A stretch of DNA of 64,000 nt. It comes from Psococerastis gibbosa (lineage: Eukaryota; Arthropoda; Insecta; Psocodea; Psocidae). Within the stretch, counting starts at the first letter, position 1; every line of letters starts with the position of its first letter. The DNA is taken from positions 32,389,464 through 32,453,463 of the forward strand of contig OZ020490.1 of the NCBI GenBank assembly GCA_963971405.1, in the 5' to 3' direction. Positions 1 through 7,968 of the stretch are shown here, in pieces. Under the pieces are notes generated by a model. It was given only the letters and a program-made list of their open reading frames with translations. It was not told the DNA's origin and ran no database searches. Both the position numbers and the translations under genes were made by a program.

Positions 1-150
1 TGATTGATTGATTGAAAGGTCAACAGTCAAATTTTTTTTCTAAATAGGTTAATTGCATACAAACAACTTAATGAATGCATTCGATTAACCTCTTCAATCG
101 CATCACTAAGTAACCTAATAGGTAATTGTCGAGCTACGACACGTCTCCGA
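1..150. repeat. LINE tail (TTGA)n and copy of repeat E
   Basis: The first 16 bases are (TTGA)n, the same tail that ends the LINE copy at about 2555-2574. From about 41 a short dispersed repeat (repeat E) follows, with core GGTTAATTGCATACAAACAA and a segment GATTAACCTCTTCAATCGC. Related copies are seen near 14100-14220, 17838-17900 and 58920-59035, in both orientations. No coding potential is seen; class unknown. Confidence 0.5.
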
Positions 151-283
151 TCGCAACTTGGTGTGTTTAGATACTCGCACAAGTACAAGCACGCTACCAC
201 CTTGCCACCGACGTCGCAGTACCTACGTATCTGTACCTACACTAATTAATAAAACTAATTAATAAATAGATAAATAGGAATGC

Positions 284-649
284 ATGAACAGGACCACTCG
301 TACCGGTATTATTGGAACAGTAATAGGGACAGGGAAAATCCCATGGAGAGACCACATAACCAACGAAGAAGTGCTCCATAGAATAAACGAAAAAAGGCTT
401 ATTATGCTGGCCTCCATTTCAACAAGAAGGGGCAAATGGATGGGACATATTCTGAGACACGAAGGGCTCCTCAAGAACATTATTGAGGGTATGGTTGAAG
501 GCACCAACTCAAGAGGACGACAGAAGAAGGAGCACCTAGAGGATGTCATGAAGGACCTAGGGTGCGACACCTATAAAGGACTGAAAAGGACCGCACAAAA
601 CAGACATGAGGGGAGGAGTAGAATACAACATTCGCAGCAAACCAATTAA
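284..649 (+). pseudogene. non-LTR retrotransposon pol, C-terminal remnant
   Basis: This 121-aa reading frame matches the pattern of LINE reverse transcriptase C-terminal tails: WRDHITNEEVLHRINEKR, then RRGKWMGHILRHEGLL, a GRQKKEH basic segment and LKRTAQNRHEGR. These motifs are well known from the extreme C-terminus of many animal LINE ORF2 proteins, after the RT domain. The RT itself (FADD-type box) is absent, so this is a 5'-truncated, dead copy. A related tail (VELKRACQNRGEWR) occurs on the + strand near 53150. The ATG at 284 is probably fortuitous. The clade cannot be set from this short piece. Confidence 0.75.
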
Positions 650-1340
650 TAGATTGCAACTCGAGAATAAGGACAGAGTACAAAATTTTAAACAAATAAA
701 CAAAAAATTGCCAACATACCATGAACATAAGGAACGATACCTAATTAAGCTTTCAGACAGTTCATGTGACCTAATAAAAAGTGCCGAACATATCATGTAC
801 ATAAAGTACGAATGGTACGATACCTAATTAAATTTTCAGACAGTTCATGAAATTAAAAGTACCAAACATGTATATGAGAATAAATATTGTACAATTGTAA
901 AAAATAAATAAAAAAAACGCGAGGTTTGCTGTGGTCATGATTAAATAAAGAAGACAATAATGCATGACAAGAGGGGTTTTTGTGAGTAAAATGTTTTGTA
1001 GAATGCGGGGGAAAATGTAAATTTGAATTTTGCTGACATCGCACATATAACTTTTCCCTTATTTACGACTTTCCCTTCGCTTACAGATCGATATCCCTTT
1101 ATTATCTTATCTATTCAGTGCCACATTCAATTTAATTCTGATTTTATTTCCTGGATCCCTTTTCAAATTCCTGAAGGTATATTGGTATTCGAAAAACATG
1201 CTAAGTTAAAGCATTGTATTGTATATGTGGGTATTGTAGCATGTAAATATATTTTAACAAATTCCAATTCACATTGTACAAGAGTCAAGCTCAGCACTAA
1301 ATATCCCTACTAAATACCAAATACCTACTTTTAAAACAGC
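650..1340. other. gene-free stretch with short tandem duplication
   Basis: AT-rich DNA without a supported gene. A segment containing CCTAATTAAGCTTTCAGACA near 740 is repeated with changes near 823, an imperfect tandem duplication of about 85 bp. Nothing else is recognised. Confidence 0.4.
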
Positions 1341-1421
1341 CTCGTACAAACATTCCCACTTATATTTAGGGATTTTAGCTTTTAACGCACTACCAACTGA
1401 TCTTAAAACATTAATGCCAGA

Positions 1422-2268
1422 CAGGGGCGTATTTAGGATTTTATTTCGGGGGGGGGGGGCCGAATTTTTTGTATAGGCACCAAGATTCAAGTAGTTTCAA
1501 AAAGGTAAAAAATACCTAATTAATGATAAAGCAGTTTATTAATATCGCTTTATAATTTAACTGCATCCTCCTCGATACTTTGGCAAACTCGTCAATTATT
1601 TCATCGCTCTCAATTTTGACGGTTATTTCGCGATGAATGGCCATGAGGGCTAGTCCAGTCAACCTCTCCTGTCCGATCGAATTTCGAATATAAGATTTAA
1701 TCATTCGTAAATTAGAAAAAGTCCTTTCGACTGAAGCCGTGGTCGCGGGAAGAACTGACAAAATTTCCAAAAGGATTGCTATATTCGGGAATCTTGCAAT
1801 ACTGCAATTGGACAATCCTTCTAAGGCTACTTTCGGTACACTGTCCTCGTCTTGTTGGTGCCATTTTTTCTTCCATAAGGACCATTCGGCCTTAAGGATT
1901 TCTTTATCTGCGTCTTCCAAGTCGTGACGATAAAAGTCGAAACTTGGCTCCACTTTTTCGAAGGGAACTTGGCAGTTTCGTGGCACAACATATTTCAAAG
2001 TATGTATGTTTTCTTCTTGGGTAAGAAATCGTTCTTGTAGCGATGAGATCAAGTCGTCCAAGAAAGGTATGAAAATGGTAGTTCTGTAATACACTTCTGG
2101 GTTTGAAGTCTCCACGTTTGACCTGTGACTCTGAACTTTGGTAACCCTGGGCATTTCTACATCAACCTCAAGTTCGCTCACTTTTTGCGAACTTTCCAAA
2201 AATAAGTCATGGAAATTTCGGGGGGGGGGGCCAGGGCCCACCCGCCCCCCCCCCTAAATACGCCCCTG
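1422..2268 (-). mobile_element. internally deleted hAT DNA transposon
   Basis: The terminal inverted repeat CAGGGGCGTATTTAG starts at 1422 and its complement ends at 2268. Both ends run into G or C homopolymers (about 1448-1460 and 2221-2254). The flanks carry the identical 8-bp direct repeat ATGCCAGA at 1414-1421 and 2269-2276, as expected for a hAT target-site duplication. The 847-bp body keeps only the 3' part of the transposase, so it is a non-autonomous deletion derivative inserted into a LINE 3' end. Confidence 0.9.
1516..2241 (-). pseudogene. hAT transposase C-terminal fragment (dimerization domain)
   Basis: The frame of up to 241 aa ends with the hAT family C-terminal dimerization region: FPNIAILLEILSVLPATTAS, then VERTFSNLRMIKSYIRN, LTGLALMAIHRE. 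The motif (A/S)xxERxFSxL is the hallmark of hAT transposases. The preceding residues fit the region upstream of that domain in ZMYM/THAP12-like hAT proteins. The BED finger and the N-terminal catalytic residues are missing; full hAT transposases are usually 550-800 aa. The first residues (MGPGPPP) are translated from the poly-C terminal repeat and are not native. It cannot encode an active enzyme alone but could still make a dimerizing fragment. Confidence 0.85.
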
Positions 2269-2573
2269 ATGCCAGATAAGAAGTGCCGTAAAACAATTAA
2301 GCAATTTCTGCATAGTGATCCACAGTTTATAAACATAATATATCCGGGAGAATAGCTTAACGAAGAGAATGCCAATTTGCCAAATAATGTATAATGTACC
2401 GCATACCTAGTTTTATTATTTAATTATTATTCTATAATTAATATTAACATCTTATAATACTAACCTAGCAACTAAGACAGAACCCATCACGGGCCACATG
2501 GCCTATAGGGTTCATTTTCTAATATGCATATTTTGTATTGTATTCTTAATTTTGAATATATTGATTGATTGAA

Positions 2574-2622
2574 TTACCTCTACTAAGTACCCCTACTAAA
2601 TACCCCTACTAAATACCCTTCC
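2574..2622. repeat. minisatellite CCCCTACTAAATA, left half
   Basis: Tandem units of about 13 bp (CCCCTACTAAATA and variants). The same array resumes at 13975-14070 on the far side of the nested SINE/Gypsy/non-LTR insertion, so the array was split by those insertions. A stray copy of the motif also occurs near 1301. Confidence 0.75.
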
Positions 2623-2785
2623 AAAAAATAGATAAATAAATATGGAATTTTTTTTTCCTTTACTAAGCCAACCTAGCGGAGTTAGGGCTACAAAGCCCTC
2701 TCTTACACTCAACTAGGAAGGCCCGGGACCGCCTGCTTTACATGCCCTACGAAGCATGGCCAGAAAATGTAGGAAGTGTAGGACT
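2623..2785 (-). repeat. SINE-A copy, 3' part (split by Gypsy)
   Basis: Minus-strand copy of the tRNA-derived SINE-A family: TTTA-rich tail at left, then AAGCCAACCTAGCGGAGTTA and GGCCCGGGACCGCCTGCTTT. It breaks off at GTAGGACT (2785) where the Gypsy LTR begins. The missing head continues at 13900 after the Gypsy element with GACTCGAACCAACAACC. The uninterrupted order is seen in another copy at 48710-48925. Confidence 0.9.
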
Positions 2786-3172
2786 TGTAGCTAGTCGAAG
2801 GACGATGCAATTGAATAGGCAGTGTAGACTTGAATTGGTTTGTATTGCAGTGCTTCGACTCAAGTTAGAGTAATTTAACACACAGTGGTTACAATATGAG
2901 CTGTGAGGCGAGAACGATACATGCTTACAATTAATATTGAATTTGATCCAGCCTGCTTCCATATAGAAAAACCAACTCTGTGTCCACAGCTAAAGGAGTT
3001 GATGAGACACAGAGGGTAGATTAAAGATATTATTGAATAAGAGAAATAAATACGTAAAAGGAAGATTGAGGAATATTGAATTATCTGAATGTGAACAGCG
3101 CCATCTACCGGGAAAAAGGTGAAGCTGGAAGCAGACTGGTTATTACACATGTGGGACTAAGTGGTCCCCACA
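2786..3172 (-). repeat. Gypsy 3' LTR
   Basis: 387 bp, starting TGTAGCTAGTCG and ending GGTCCCCACA on the + strand. The other LTR, after removing the nested element, also sums to 387 bp (92 + 295) and reads the same base for base as far as I can compare by eye. LTRs are identical at insertion, so this is a young copy. Confidence 0.93.
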
Positions 3173-3190
3173 TTACCCCCCTCCTAAGAC
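3173..3190 (-). promoter_or_regulatory. polypurine tract of the Gypsy element
   Basis: On the minus strand, immediately before the 3' LTR, the sequence is TTAGGAGGGGGGTAA. This purine run next to the LTR is the expected plus-strand DNA primer. The stop codon of the integrase frame (3184-3186) lies at its edge. Confidence 0.8.
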
Positions 3191-4899
3191 TGGAAGTCGG
3201 AGAAATGTCGTGGAACGTGGACGTGACGACCTGAGCGAGTGGTGCGAGTCGGTGGTGTCGGCACGACGTCAGTGGCAGGAAGTGGTGAGGAGACCTTCTC
3301 CTGAGGTTTATCTTGAGCAGGATGCTGATGCGGGGGGTTGATCGTAGACTGGTGAGACGGTTCGTCTGTACTGGCATTAATGTAGGCCGGCTTGACCCTG
3401 TCCATTGACACAGTAACCGCACGACCGCGGCTTGAAATCGTAACTGTTTTGTCGGTGCGACTTAACACGGGGAATGGTCCCGCATAAGGACGTTCGAGGG
3501 AAGCACGGACGTGGTCTTGTCTCACGAAAACGTGCGTGGCCTTGGCAAGGTCTTGTGGGATGAATGTTTGATGAGCCCCGTGTCTCTTGACGCGAGTGGG
3601 GCGTAGTGAGTCGAATTTCCTTCGAAGTGAGATGAGAGTGTCCGCCGGACTCTGATTTGAAGGAGGAGTTGTCAGCATCTGTCCTGGTAGTGTTAATGGT
3701 TCACCATAGACCAGATCTGCTGGAGAAGCTTGAAGATCTTTCTTAAGAGTGGCGCGCATGCCCAGTAAAACTAGCGGAAGGGCTTCCGTCCATTTGTCAT
3801 TGGCATGACACATAATGGAGGCTTTGAGTGAGCGGTGCATACGCTCTACCATGCCGTTGGATGCAGGGTGGTAACTGGTAGTCCGTGCATGGTGAAATCC
3901 GCATAATCGGGCCAGGTCAGCAAACAAATGGCTCTCAAACTGTCGGCCGCGATCTGTAGTAATTGTCTCCGGGCACCCAAACCGGCTGATCCAGCAGGAA
4001 ATGAGGGTTCTGGCGACGTTTTCGGCGGTGATGTTCACCATAGGAGCGGCTTCCGGCCATCGCGTGAAACGGTCAACGAGTGTTAGCAAATACGTGTAGC
4101 CTTCCGACGGTGGTAATGGGCCTACAATGTCGAGGTGTATGTGCTGAAACCGTCGGTCAGGCTGAGTAAAGGTTCCAATCGCAGTGAGGGTGTGTCGATG
4201 TATCTTGGACAATTGACAGTTGACACACAGACGAGCCCAGGCGCGGCAATCCTTACGGATAGAAGGCCATATGTAGCGTTGGGCAACCAGGTTAGCAGAC
4301 GCTGCTATTCCTGGGTGATGTAGGCTGTGTAGGTGCTCGAAAAGTTGTCGACGTAATGGTTTGGGCACAAATGGGCGTTGTATGTCTTGACTAGAATCGC
4401 ACGTAAGGACTGAATCAGAGCCCGGAATGGGAACATCAACGAGGATGAGGGACGTCTTTCTACTGGACCGAAGCTCTTTGAGTTCTCTGTCGTCTTTCTG
4501 AGCAGAAGAAAGTTGCTCAGGAGATACGGGAGTAGAGATTGCTTCGATTCTTGAGAATGCATCAGCGGCCAAGTTGTCCTGCCCAGCGATGTATTGGATG
4601 TCCGTGGTGAATTGAGAGACGAATTCCATTTGCCGCATTTGGCGAGGTGAGCAACTTGTTTTTGGATTCTGAAAAGCGTGCGTCAACGGTTTGTGATCGG
4701 TATATACGACAAAAGCGCGCGCTTCTAGCAAGCAAGTATCGGAAATGACGAATGGCGTCGTGTACCGCAAGCAATTCGCGATCGTAGGCGGACCATGTTC
4801 GTTGGTTTTCTTTAAGTTTCTGCGAGAAGAATGCCAATGGCTGCCAATGATCGTTGATCCGTTGTTGGACTGTAGCTCCGATACTGGTGTCTGATGCAT
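3184..4899 (-). CDS. pol: Gypsy pol, 3' part: RNase H end and integrase
   Basis: The frame of 571 aa holds the end of RNase H ([14 protein letters not shown], then [13 protein letters not shown]) and a full integrase. The integrase has an H-H-C-C zinc-binding region ([12 protein letters not shown] ... CVNCQLSK). Its catalytic D-D-35-E triad is the D of LDIVGPL (about residue 257), the D of TTDRGRQF (about 316) and the E of NGMVERMH (about 350). A GPY/F-like module ([10 protein letters not shown]) follows near the C-terminus. Integrase inserts the cDNA into host DNA. The true reading enters this frame at about 4730 from the frame of the upstream pol part; residues before that are out-of-frame translation. 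It ends at the polypurine tract. The integrase itself shows no internal stop. Confidence 0.92.
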   Translation of the reverse strand: MHQTPVSELQSNNGSTIIGSHWHSSRRNLKKTNEHGPPTIANCLRYTTPFVISDTCLLEARAFVVYTDHKPLTHAFQNPKTSCSPRQMRQMEFVSQFTTDIQYIAGQDNLAADAFSRIEAISTPVSPEQLSSAQKDDRELKELRSSRKTSLILVDVPIPGSDSVLTCDSSQDIQRPFVPKPLRRQLFEHLHSLHHPGIAASANLVAQRYIWPSIRKDCRAWARLCVNCQLSKIHRHTLTAIGTFTQPDRRFQHIHLDIVGPLPPSEGYTYLLTLVDRFTRWPEAAPMVNITAENVARTLISCWISRFGCPETITTDRGRQFESHLFADLARLCGFHHARTTSYHPASNGMVERMHRSLKASIMCHANDKWTEALPLVLLGMRATLKKDLQASPADLVYGEPLTLPGQMLTTPPSNQSPADTLISLRRKFDSLRPTRVKRHGAHQTFIPQDLAKATHVFVRQDHVRASLERPYAGPFPVLSRTDKTVTISSRGRAVTVSMDRVKPAYINASTDEPSHQSTINPPHQHPAQDKPQEKVSSPLPATDVVPTPPTRTTRSGRHVHVPRHFSDFQS

Positions 4900-6451
4900 C
4901 TGTGACTAGTGCAATCGGAGCCGTATGATCTGGATGCGCGAGTAGCGTGATGCGTGCCAGACTGTGTTTGCATGAGCTGAAAGCTTCGGTAAGCTTTGTT
5001 GTCCATGGTATCGTAGCGTTCCCTTTTACCTTGTCTCCAGATAACAACGTGTTGAGTGGTGCTTGTTCGTTGGCTGCATTTGGTAGGAACCGGCGGTAGT
5101 AGTTAATCATGCCAAGGAAACGGCGTAGATCTTTGAATGTCTTTGGAAGAGGGTATTCAGTGAGTGCCTTTACCCTGTCTGGTAGGGCTTGTGTGCCTTC
5201 TGCTGACACGAGGTAACCAAGAAAGCTGATTGACCCAACGCCGAGGGTACACTTGCTAGGATTAATGACCAGGCCATATTCTCGGAATCGTTGGAAGAGT
5301 TGACGTAGGTGTGATTCGTGCTCCTGCTTATCACTCGATGCAACCAGTACGTCGTCGATGTATGAATATGCCCACGGGAGGTCGCGTAGGATGTTATCCA
5401 TGAAGCGTTGGAAGGTTTGAGCAGCATTGCGAAGACCGAATGTCATGAATGGGAATTCGAAAAGGCCGAACGGAGTATTTATTGCTGTCTTTGGAATGTC
5501 ACCATTGGAAACTGGTATCTGGGTGAATGCTTTGACCAGGTCTATTTTGCTGAATACGGTTTTTCCTCGCAATTCTGCACTGAAATCTGCGATGTGGCGG
5601 ACTGGGTACGCGTCAGGAATTGTTCGAGCATTGAGCCGTCTGTAGTCCCCGCATGGGCGCCATGAATGGTCGCTTTTAGGTACTAGGTGTAATGGTGAGG
5701 CCCATGGGCTGTCGGACGGACGACATACGCCGGTCTGGATCATGTCGTTGAACTCCTTTTTGGCGATAATAAACTTGTCCGGGGCCAACCGGCGTGGGCG
5801 AGTGGAGACGGGAGGTCCGTCTGTCGTTCTAATGTAGTGGACCGTGGAGTGTTTGACCTGGTCTGTGGGTTGTCTCGGCCGCGTGAGGTCGCTAAACTCC
5901 TCAATTATTACTTTTAGACTGGCCGGGGTACTGTGCGGTATTGTTAAGGTAGAAACGCTAGGTTGCTTGGAGGGGCTTTGACACAGGTTCGCCTTGCGAT
6001 GCGTTGTCCCGTCGATCAGCTTTGAGTTCTGGAGATCCACCAGCAAATTAGAGGCTGCGAGAAAGTCTGCACCGATGATGGGTTGCGTGACATCGGCAAT
6101 GATGAAATTCCAACGGAAACTGCGTCGTAATCCCAGGTCCAGTTGTTGAGCTGTTGTTCCGTACGTATTGATGATTGTGCCATTGGCGGCAGTCAGCTCG
6201 AGTTGAGTACGACGGAGCGGTAGGTTGAGACGGGCACGTGGAAAAACGCAGATGTCGGACCCTGTGTCAATGAGATAACGTATCTTGGTGCAAGGGTCCG
6301 TGATAAGAAGGCGATGTGAGGTTTTAAGCAGGTGTGTAGTGGCGCAGGCAGGCCCTGCCTTTACTGGCTGCGATCGTCGTTTTTCGGAAATCTGCATGGC
6401 TGCTGGCACTTTCTGGCCTTCCTCCCATAGGTTTGGTGGTAAAAACACCAA
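4562..6451 (-). CDS. pol: Gypsy pol, 5' part: protease, reverse transcriptase, start of RNase H
   Basis: The protease shows the retroviral-type active site [12 protein letters not shown] near residue 60. The reverse transcriptase shows [30 protein letters not shown] and the catalytic YIDD box near residue 363. RNase H starts with [12 protein letters not shown] and [15 protein letters not shown]. These enzymes mature the polyprotein, copy the RNA and remove the template. The frame overlaps gag by about 90 nt in the -1 phase and has no ATG at its head, so expression by -1 frameshifting from gag is likely. Near 4728-4735 a 4-bp tandem duplication (GCAA twice, + strand) throws translation out of frame; residues after RHFRYLL are not native. 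The pol gene is therefore broken in this copy. Confidence 0.92.
   Translation of the reverse strand: MVFLPPNLWEEGQKVPAAMQISEKRRSQPVKAGPACATTHLLKTSHRLLITDPCTKIRYLIDTGSDICVFPRARLNLPLRRTQLELTAANGTIINTYGTTAQQLDLGLRRSFRWNFIIADVTQPIIGADFLAASNLLVDLQNSKLIDGTTHRKANLCQSPSKQPSVSTLTIPHSTPASLKVIIEEFSDLTRPRQPTDQVKHSTVHYIRTTDGPPVSTRPRRLAPDKFIIAKKEFNDMIQTGVCRPSDSPWASPLHLVPKSDHSWRPCGDYRRLNARTIPDAYPVRHIADFSAELRGKTVFSKIDLVKAFTQIPVSNGDIPKTAINTPFGLFEFPFMTFGLRNAAQTFQRFMDNILRDLPWAYSYIDDVLVASSDKQEHESHLRQLFQRFREYGLVINPSKCTLGVGSISFLGYLVSAEGTQALPDRVKALTEYPLPKTFKDLRRFLGMINYYRRFLPNAANEQAPLNTLLSGDKVKGNATIPWTTKLTEAFSSCKHSLARITLLAHPDHTAPIALVTDASDTSIGATVQQRINDHWQPLAFFSQKLKENQRTWSAYDRELLAVHDAIRHFRYLLARSARFCRIYRSQTVDARFSESKNKLLTSPNAANGIRLSIHHGHPIHRWAGQLGR
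4728..4735 (-). other. frameshifting 4-bp duplication in Gypsy pol
   Basis: GCAAGCAA on the + strand is a direct doubling of GCAA. Before it the RNase H reading lies in the 4562-6451 frame; after it the RNase H continues in the frame ending at 3184. One unit accounts exactly for the shift. It is either a real mutation or a sequencing error. Confidence 0.8.
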
Positions 6452-7281
6452 GTTGGGTCTTGTTTAGGCGCTGGTGAACGGAACTGGCGCTGGAACCGTG
6501 GCTGTGTGGCACGTTGTCCGTATCTGTCGGCGAACTGTGCCTGTAGAGCCGCGACGTTCTCTGTTAACGTCTTCAATAGGTCCACAGGGGCCATTGTGCA
6601 CTCAAGAATCCGGTCACGTGTTGCTGAATTGATGGTGGCCATCTTGTCGGCGAGGTTCGCGACGTCACCTAGTGACAGGTGATCATGACCGATGATTGCC
6701 AATTGTATAGCGTGCGGGAGGCGAGACGTCCAAATGGTGCGTAAAACCGAGTCTGATATGGCTTTCTCTGCGAGGGCCCGCAGTCTCCGGAGAAAAGAGC
6801 TGGGAGTTTTGTCCCCTATGTCTTCCGACATTAGTAGCTGAATGCGACTGCTTGCTGGAAGACTCATTCGTTGGATTAATTGCGTTTTTAGCTCAGTGTA
6901 TGGGTTTACTGGTACTGGGGCAGCTAACAAATCTGAGATCTCGCTGAGGGTACTTTGGTCGAGCGCTGAAAGGACGTGGTAATATTTCGTCGTTTCCATT
7001 GTGACCCCAGCAAGCGCGAACTGAGCCTCCGCTTGAGTGAACCACAGTGCCGGTGACAGGTTGGCCGACTGTGTCCAGAAGGGTGGAAGCTTGACCGAGA
7101 CTGCCATCGTACTAGCAGGGCCTGTCATCTTGGTTGTAGCCGTGGGTGTCGGTGTTGTGGCTGTAGCAGTTGTAGCTGTAGCGGTCGTAGCTGTAGCGGT
7201 CGTAGCTGTAGCGGTTGTAGCTGTCGCGGTTGTAGCTGTAGCGGTTGTAGCTGCAATGGTTGTGGCTGTGGTCTGCGGCAT
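6361..7281 (-). CDS. gag: Gypsy Gag with C-H-C-C zinc finger
   Basis: The first ATG of this frame is at 7281, giving about 306 aa; the open frame extends upstream into the LTR without an ATG. After a Thr/Ala-rich repeat (TATATT units) the Gag proper begins near the ATG at 7128: VSVKLPPFWTQSANLSPALW, then WFTQAEAQFAL, LIQRMSLPASSRIQLL, GDKTPSSFLRRLRALA. This is the usual capsid region of arthropod and flatworm Gypsy elements. Near the C-terminus is [18 protein letters not shown], a C-X2-H-X9-C-X3-C finger instead of the usual CCHC knuckle; the C-H-C-C form is described for the CsRn1 group. Gag packages the RNA in virus-like particles. It overlaps pol in the -1 frame. No internal stop is seen. 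Confidence 0.9.
   Translation of the reverse strand: MPQTTATTIAATTATATTATATTATATTATATTATATTATATTPTPTATTKMTGPASTMAVSVKLPPFWTQSANLSPALWFTQAEAQFALAGVTMETTKYYHVLSALDQSTLSEISDLLAAPVPVNPYTELKTQLIQRMSLPASSRIQLLMSEDIGDKTPSSFLRRLRALAEKAISDSVLRTIWTSRLPHAIQLAIIGHDHLSLGDVANLADKMATINSATRDRILECTMAPVDLLKTLTENVAALQAQFADRYGQRATQPRFQRQFRSPAPKQDPTWCFYHQTYGRKARKCQQPCRFPKNDDRSQ
7140..7270 (-). repeat. short tandem repeat in gag (ACNGCTACA units)
   Basis: Units of about 18 bp, + strand GTTGTAGCTGTAGCGGTC, repeat about seven times and code for (TATATTA)n in Gag. The array stays in frame, so expansion is tolerated or neutral for translation. Confidence 0.8.
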
Positions 7282-7354
7282 CTTGCAGGTTGTGGCTGTG
7301 CTGCTGCGGTGAATGTAGCTGCTCCGGGGTGGTTTCCACCGCCTATGGCCGGAT

Positions 7355-7560
7355 GAGACGTTCTGGAGGCTGGAACTGGAACTGGCTGGAAGCTGGAACT
7401 GGCTGGAAGCTGGAACTGGCTGGAACTGGAACTGGCTGAAACTGGAATTGGCTGGAAGCTGGAACTGGCTGGAACTGGAACTGGCTGGAACTGGGACTGG
7501 AACTGGCTGGAACTGGAGCTGAACTGGCTGGAACTGGAACTGGCTGGAACTGGAAGGCTG
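7355..7560 (-). repeat. tandem repeat in the Gypsy 5' leader
   Basis: About 200 bp of imperfect units of TGGAACTGGC, between the primer binding site and the first gag ATG. In the gag frame it would read as Ser/Gln/Phe/Pro/Val-rich repeats (SSSQFQFQPVP), but no ATG starts it. It is probably untranslated leader. Confidence 0.75.
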
Positions 7561-7567
7561 CTTGTTC

Positions 7568-7585
7568 CGTTGTCGAGGGTCACCA
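7568..7585 (-). promoter_or_regulatory. primer binding site, tRNA-Trp type
   Basis: One base inside the 5' LTR end the minus strand reads TGGTGACCCTCGAC. The first nine bases match the complement of the 3' end of animal tRNA-Trp (TGGTGACCCCGACGTG), then CGAC follows after one extra base. CsRn1/Kabuki elements are known to use a tRNA-Trp primer. Confidence 0.75.
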
Positions 7586-7586
7586 A

Positions 7587-7678
7587 TGTAGCTAGTCGAA
7601 GGACGATGCAATTGAATAGGCAGTGTAGACTTGAATTGGTTTGTATTGCAGTGCTTCGACTCAAGTTAGAGTAATTTA
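7587..7678 (-). repeat. Gypsy 5' LTR, inner piece
   Basis: First 92 bp (left side on + strand) of the 5' LTR, matching 2786-2877. It is cut at 7678 by the nested non-LTR element and continues at 13605. Confidence 0.93.
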
Positions 7679-7968
7679 GGAGTACGCCTATGGCAGCGAG
7701 CGGTGATACATGCGGTAAATGTCACGGGCCTGTTTTTGCGACTTTAAGCCTAATTAAACTGTTTCAGTGCGGTTATAATTGGTTAAGTAGGACAGAAGTG
7801 TGATAAAATCCTTTTTTTAAATCGGTTTATCCAATATAAAGCAGTTTTACTGACTAAAAATACGTTTTTAAATCCAGTGTACGCTTCAAAACAAGTTGAA
7901 ACCTGTGTTGTGATTACATATCTGGCCATACTCGAGTATAAGCCAGTGGCGCAACGTTGGGAGAGGCT

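Larger units (their letters stand above)
1340..2574 (+). pseudogene. LINE ORF2 C-terminus and 3' UTR, interrupted by a hAT element
   Basis: Reading + from about 1350, the frame gives LYLGILAFNALPTDLKTLMP, is cut by the hAT insertion at 1422-2268, and continues DKKCRKTIKQFLHSDPQFIN to a TAG near 2354. The FNALPTDLK motif is the usual C-terminal tail of CR1/Jockey-type LINE proteins. About 220 bp of 3' UTR follow, ending in (TTGA)n near 2560-2574. Only the 3' end is present. Class is inferred from the tail motif; the RT domain is absent. Confidence 0.65.

Noticed and set aside
2875..3150. 91-aa frame (also at 13602-13877)
   Set aside because: Both lie inside the two Gypsy LTRs; identity reflects identical LTRs, not a gene.
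7957..7968. Start of ORF1 at 7957
   Set aside because: The codon there is TTG; the first ATG in frame is at 7969.
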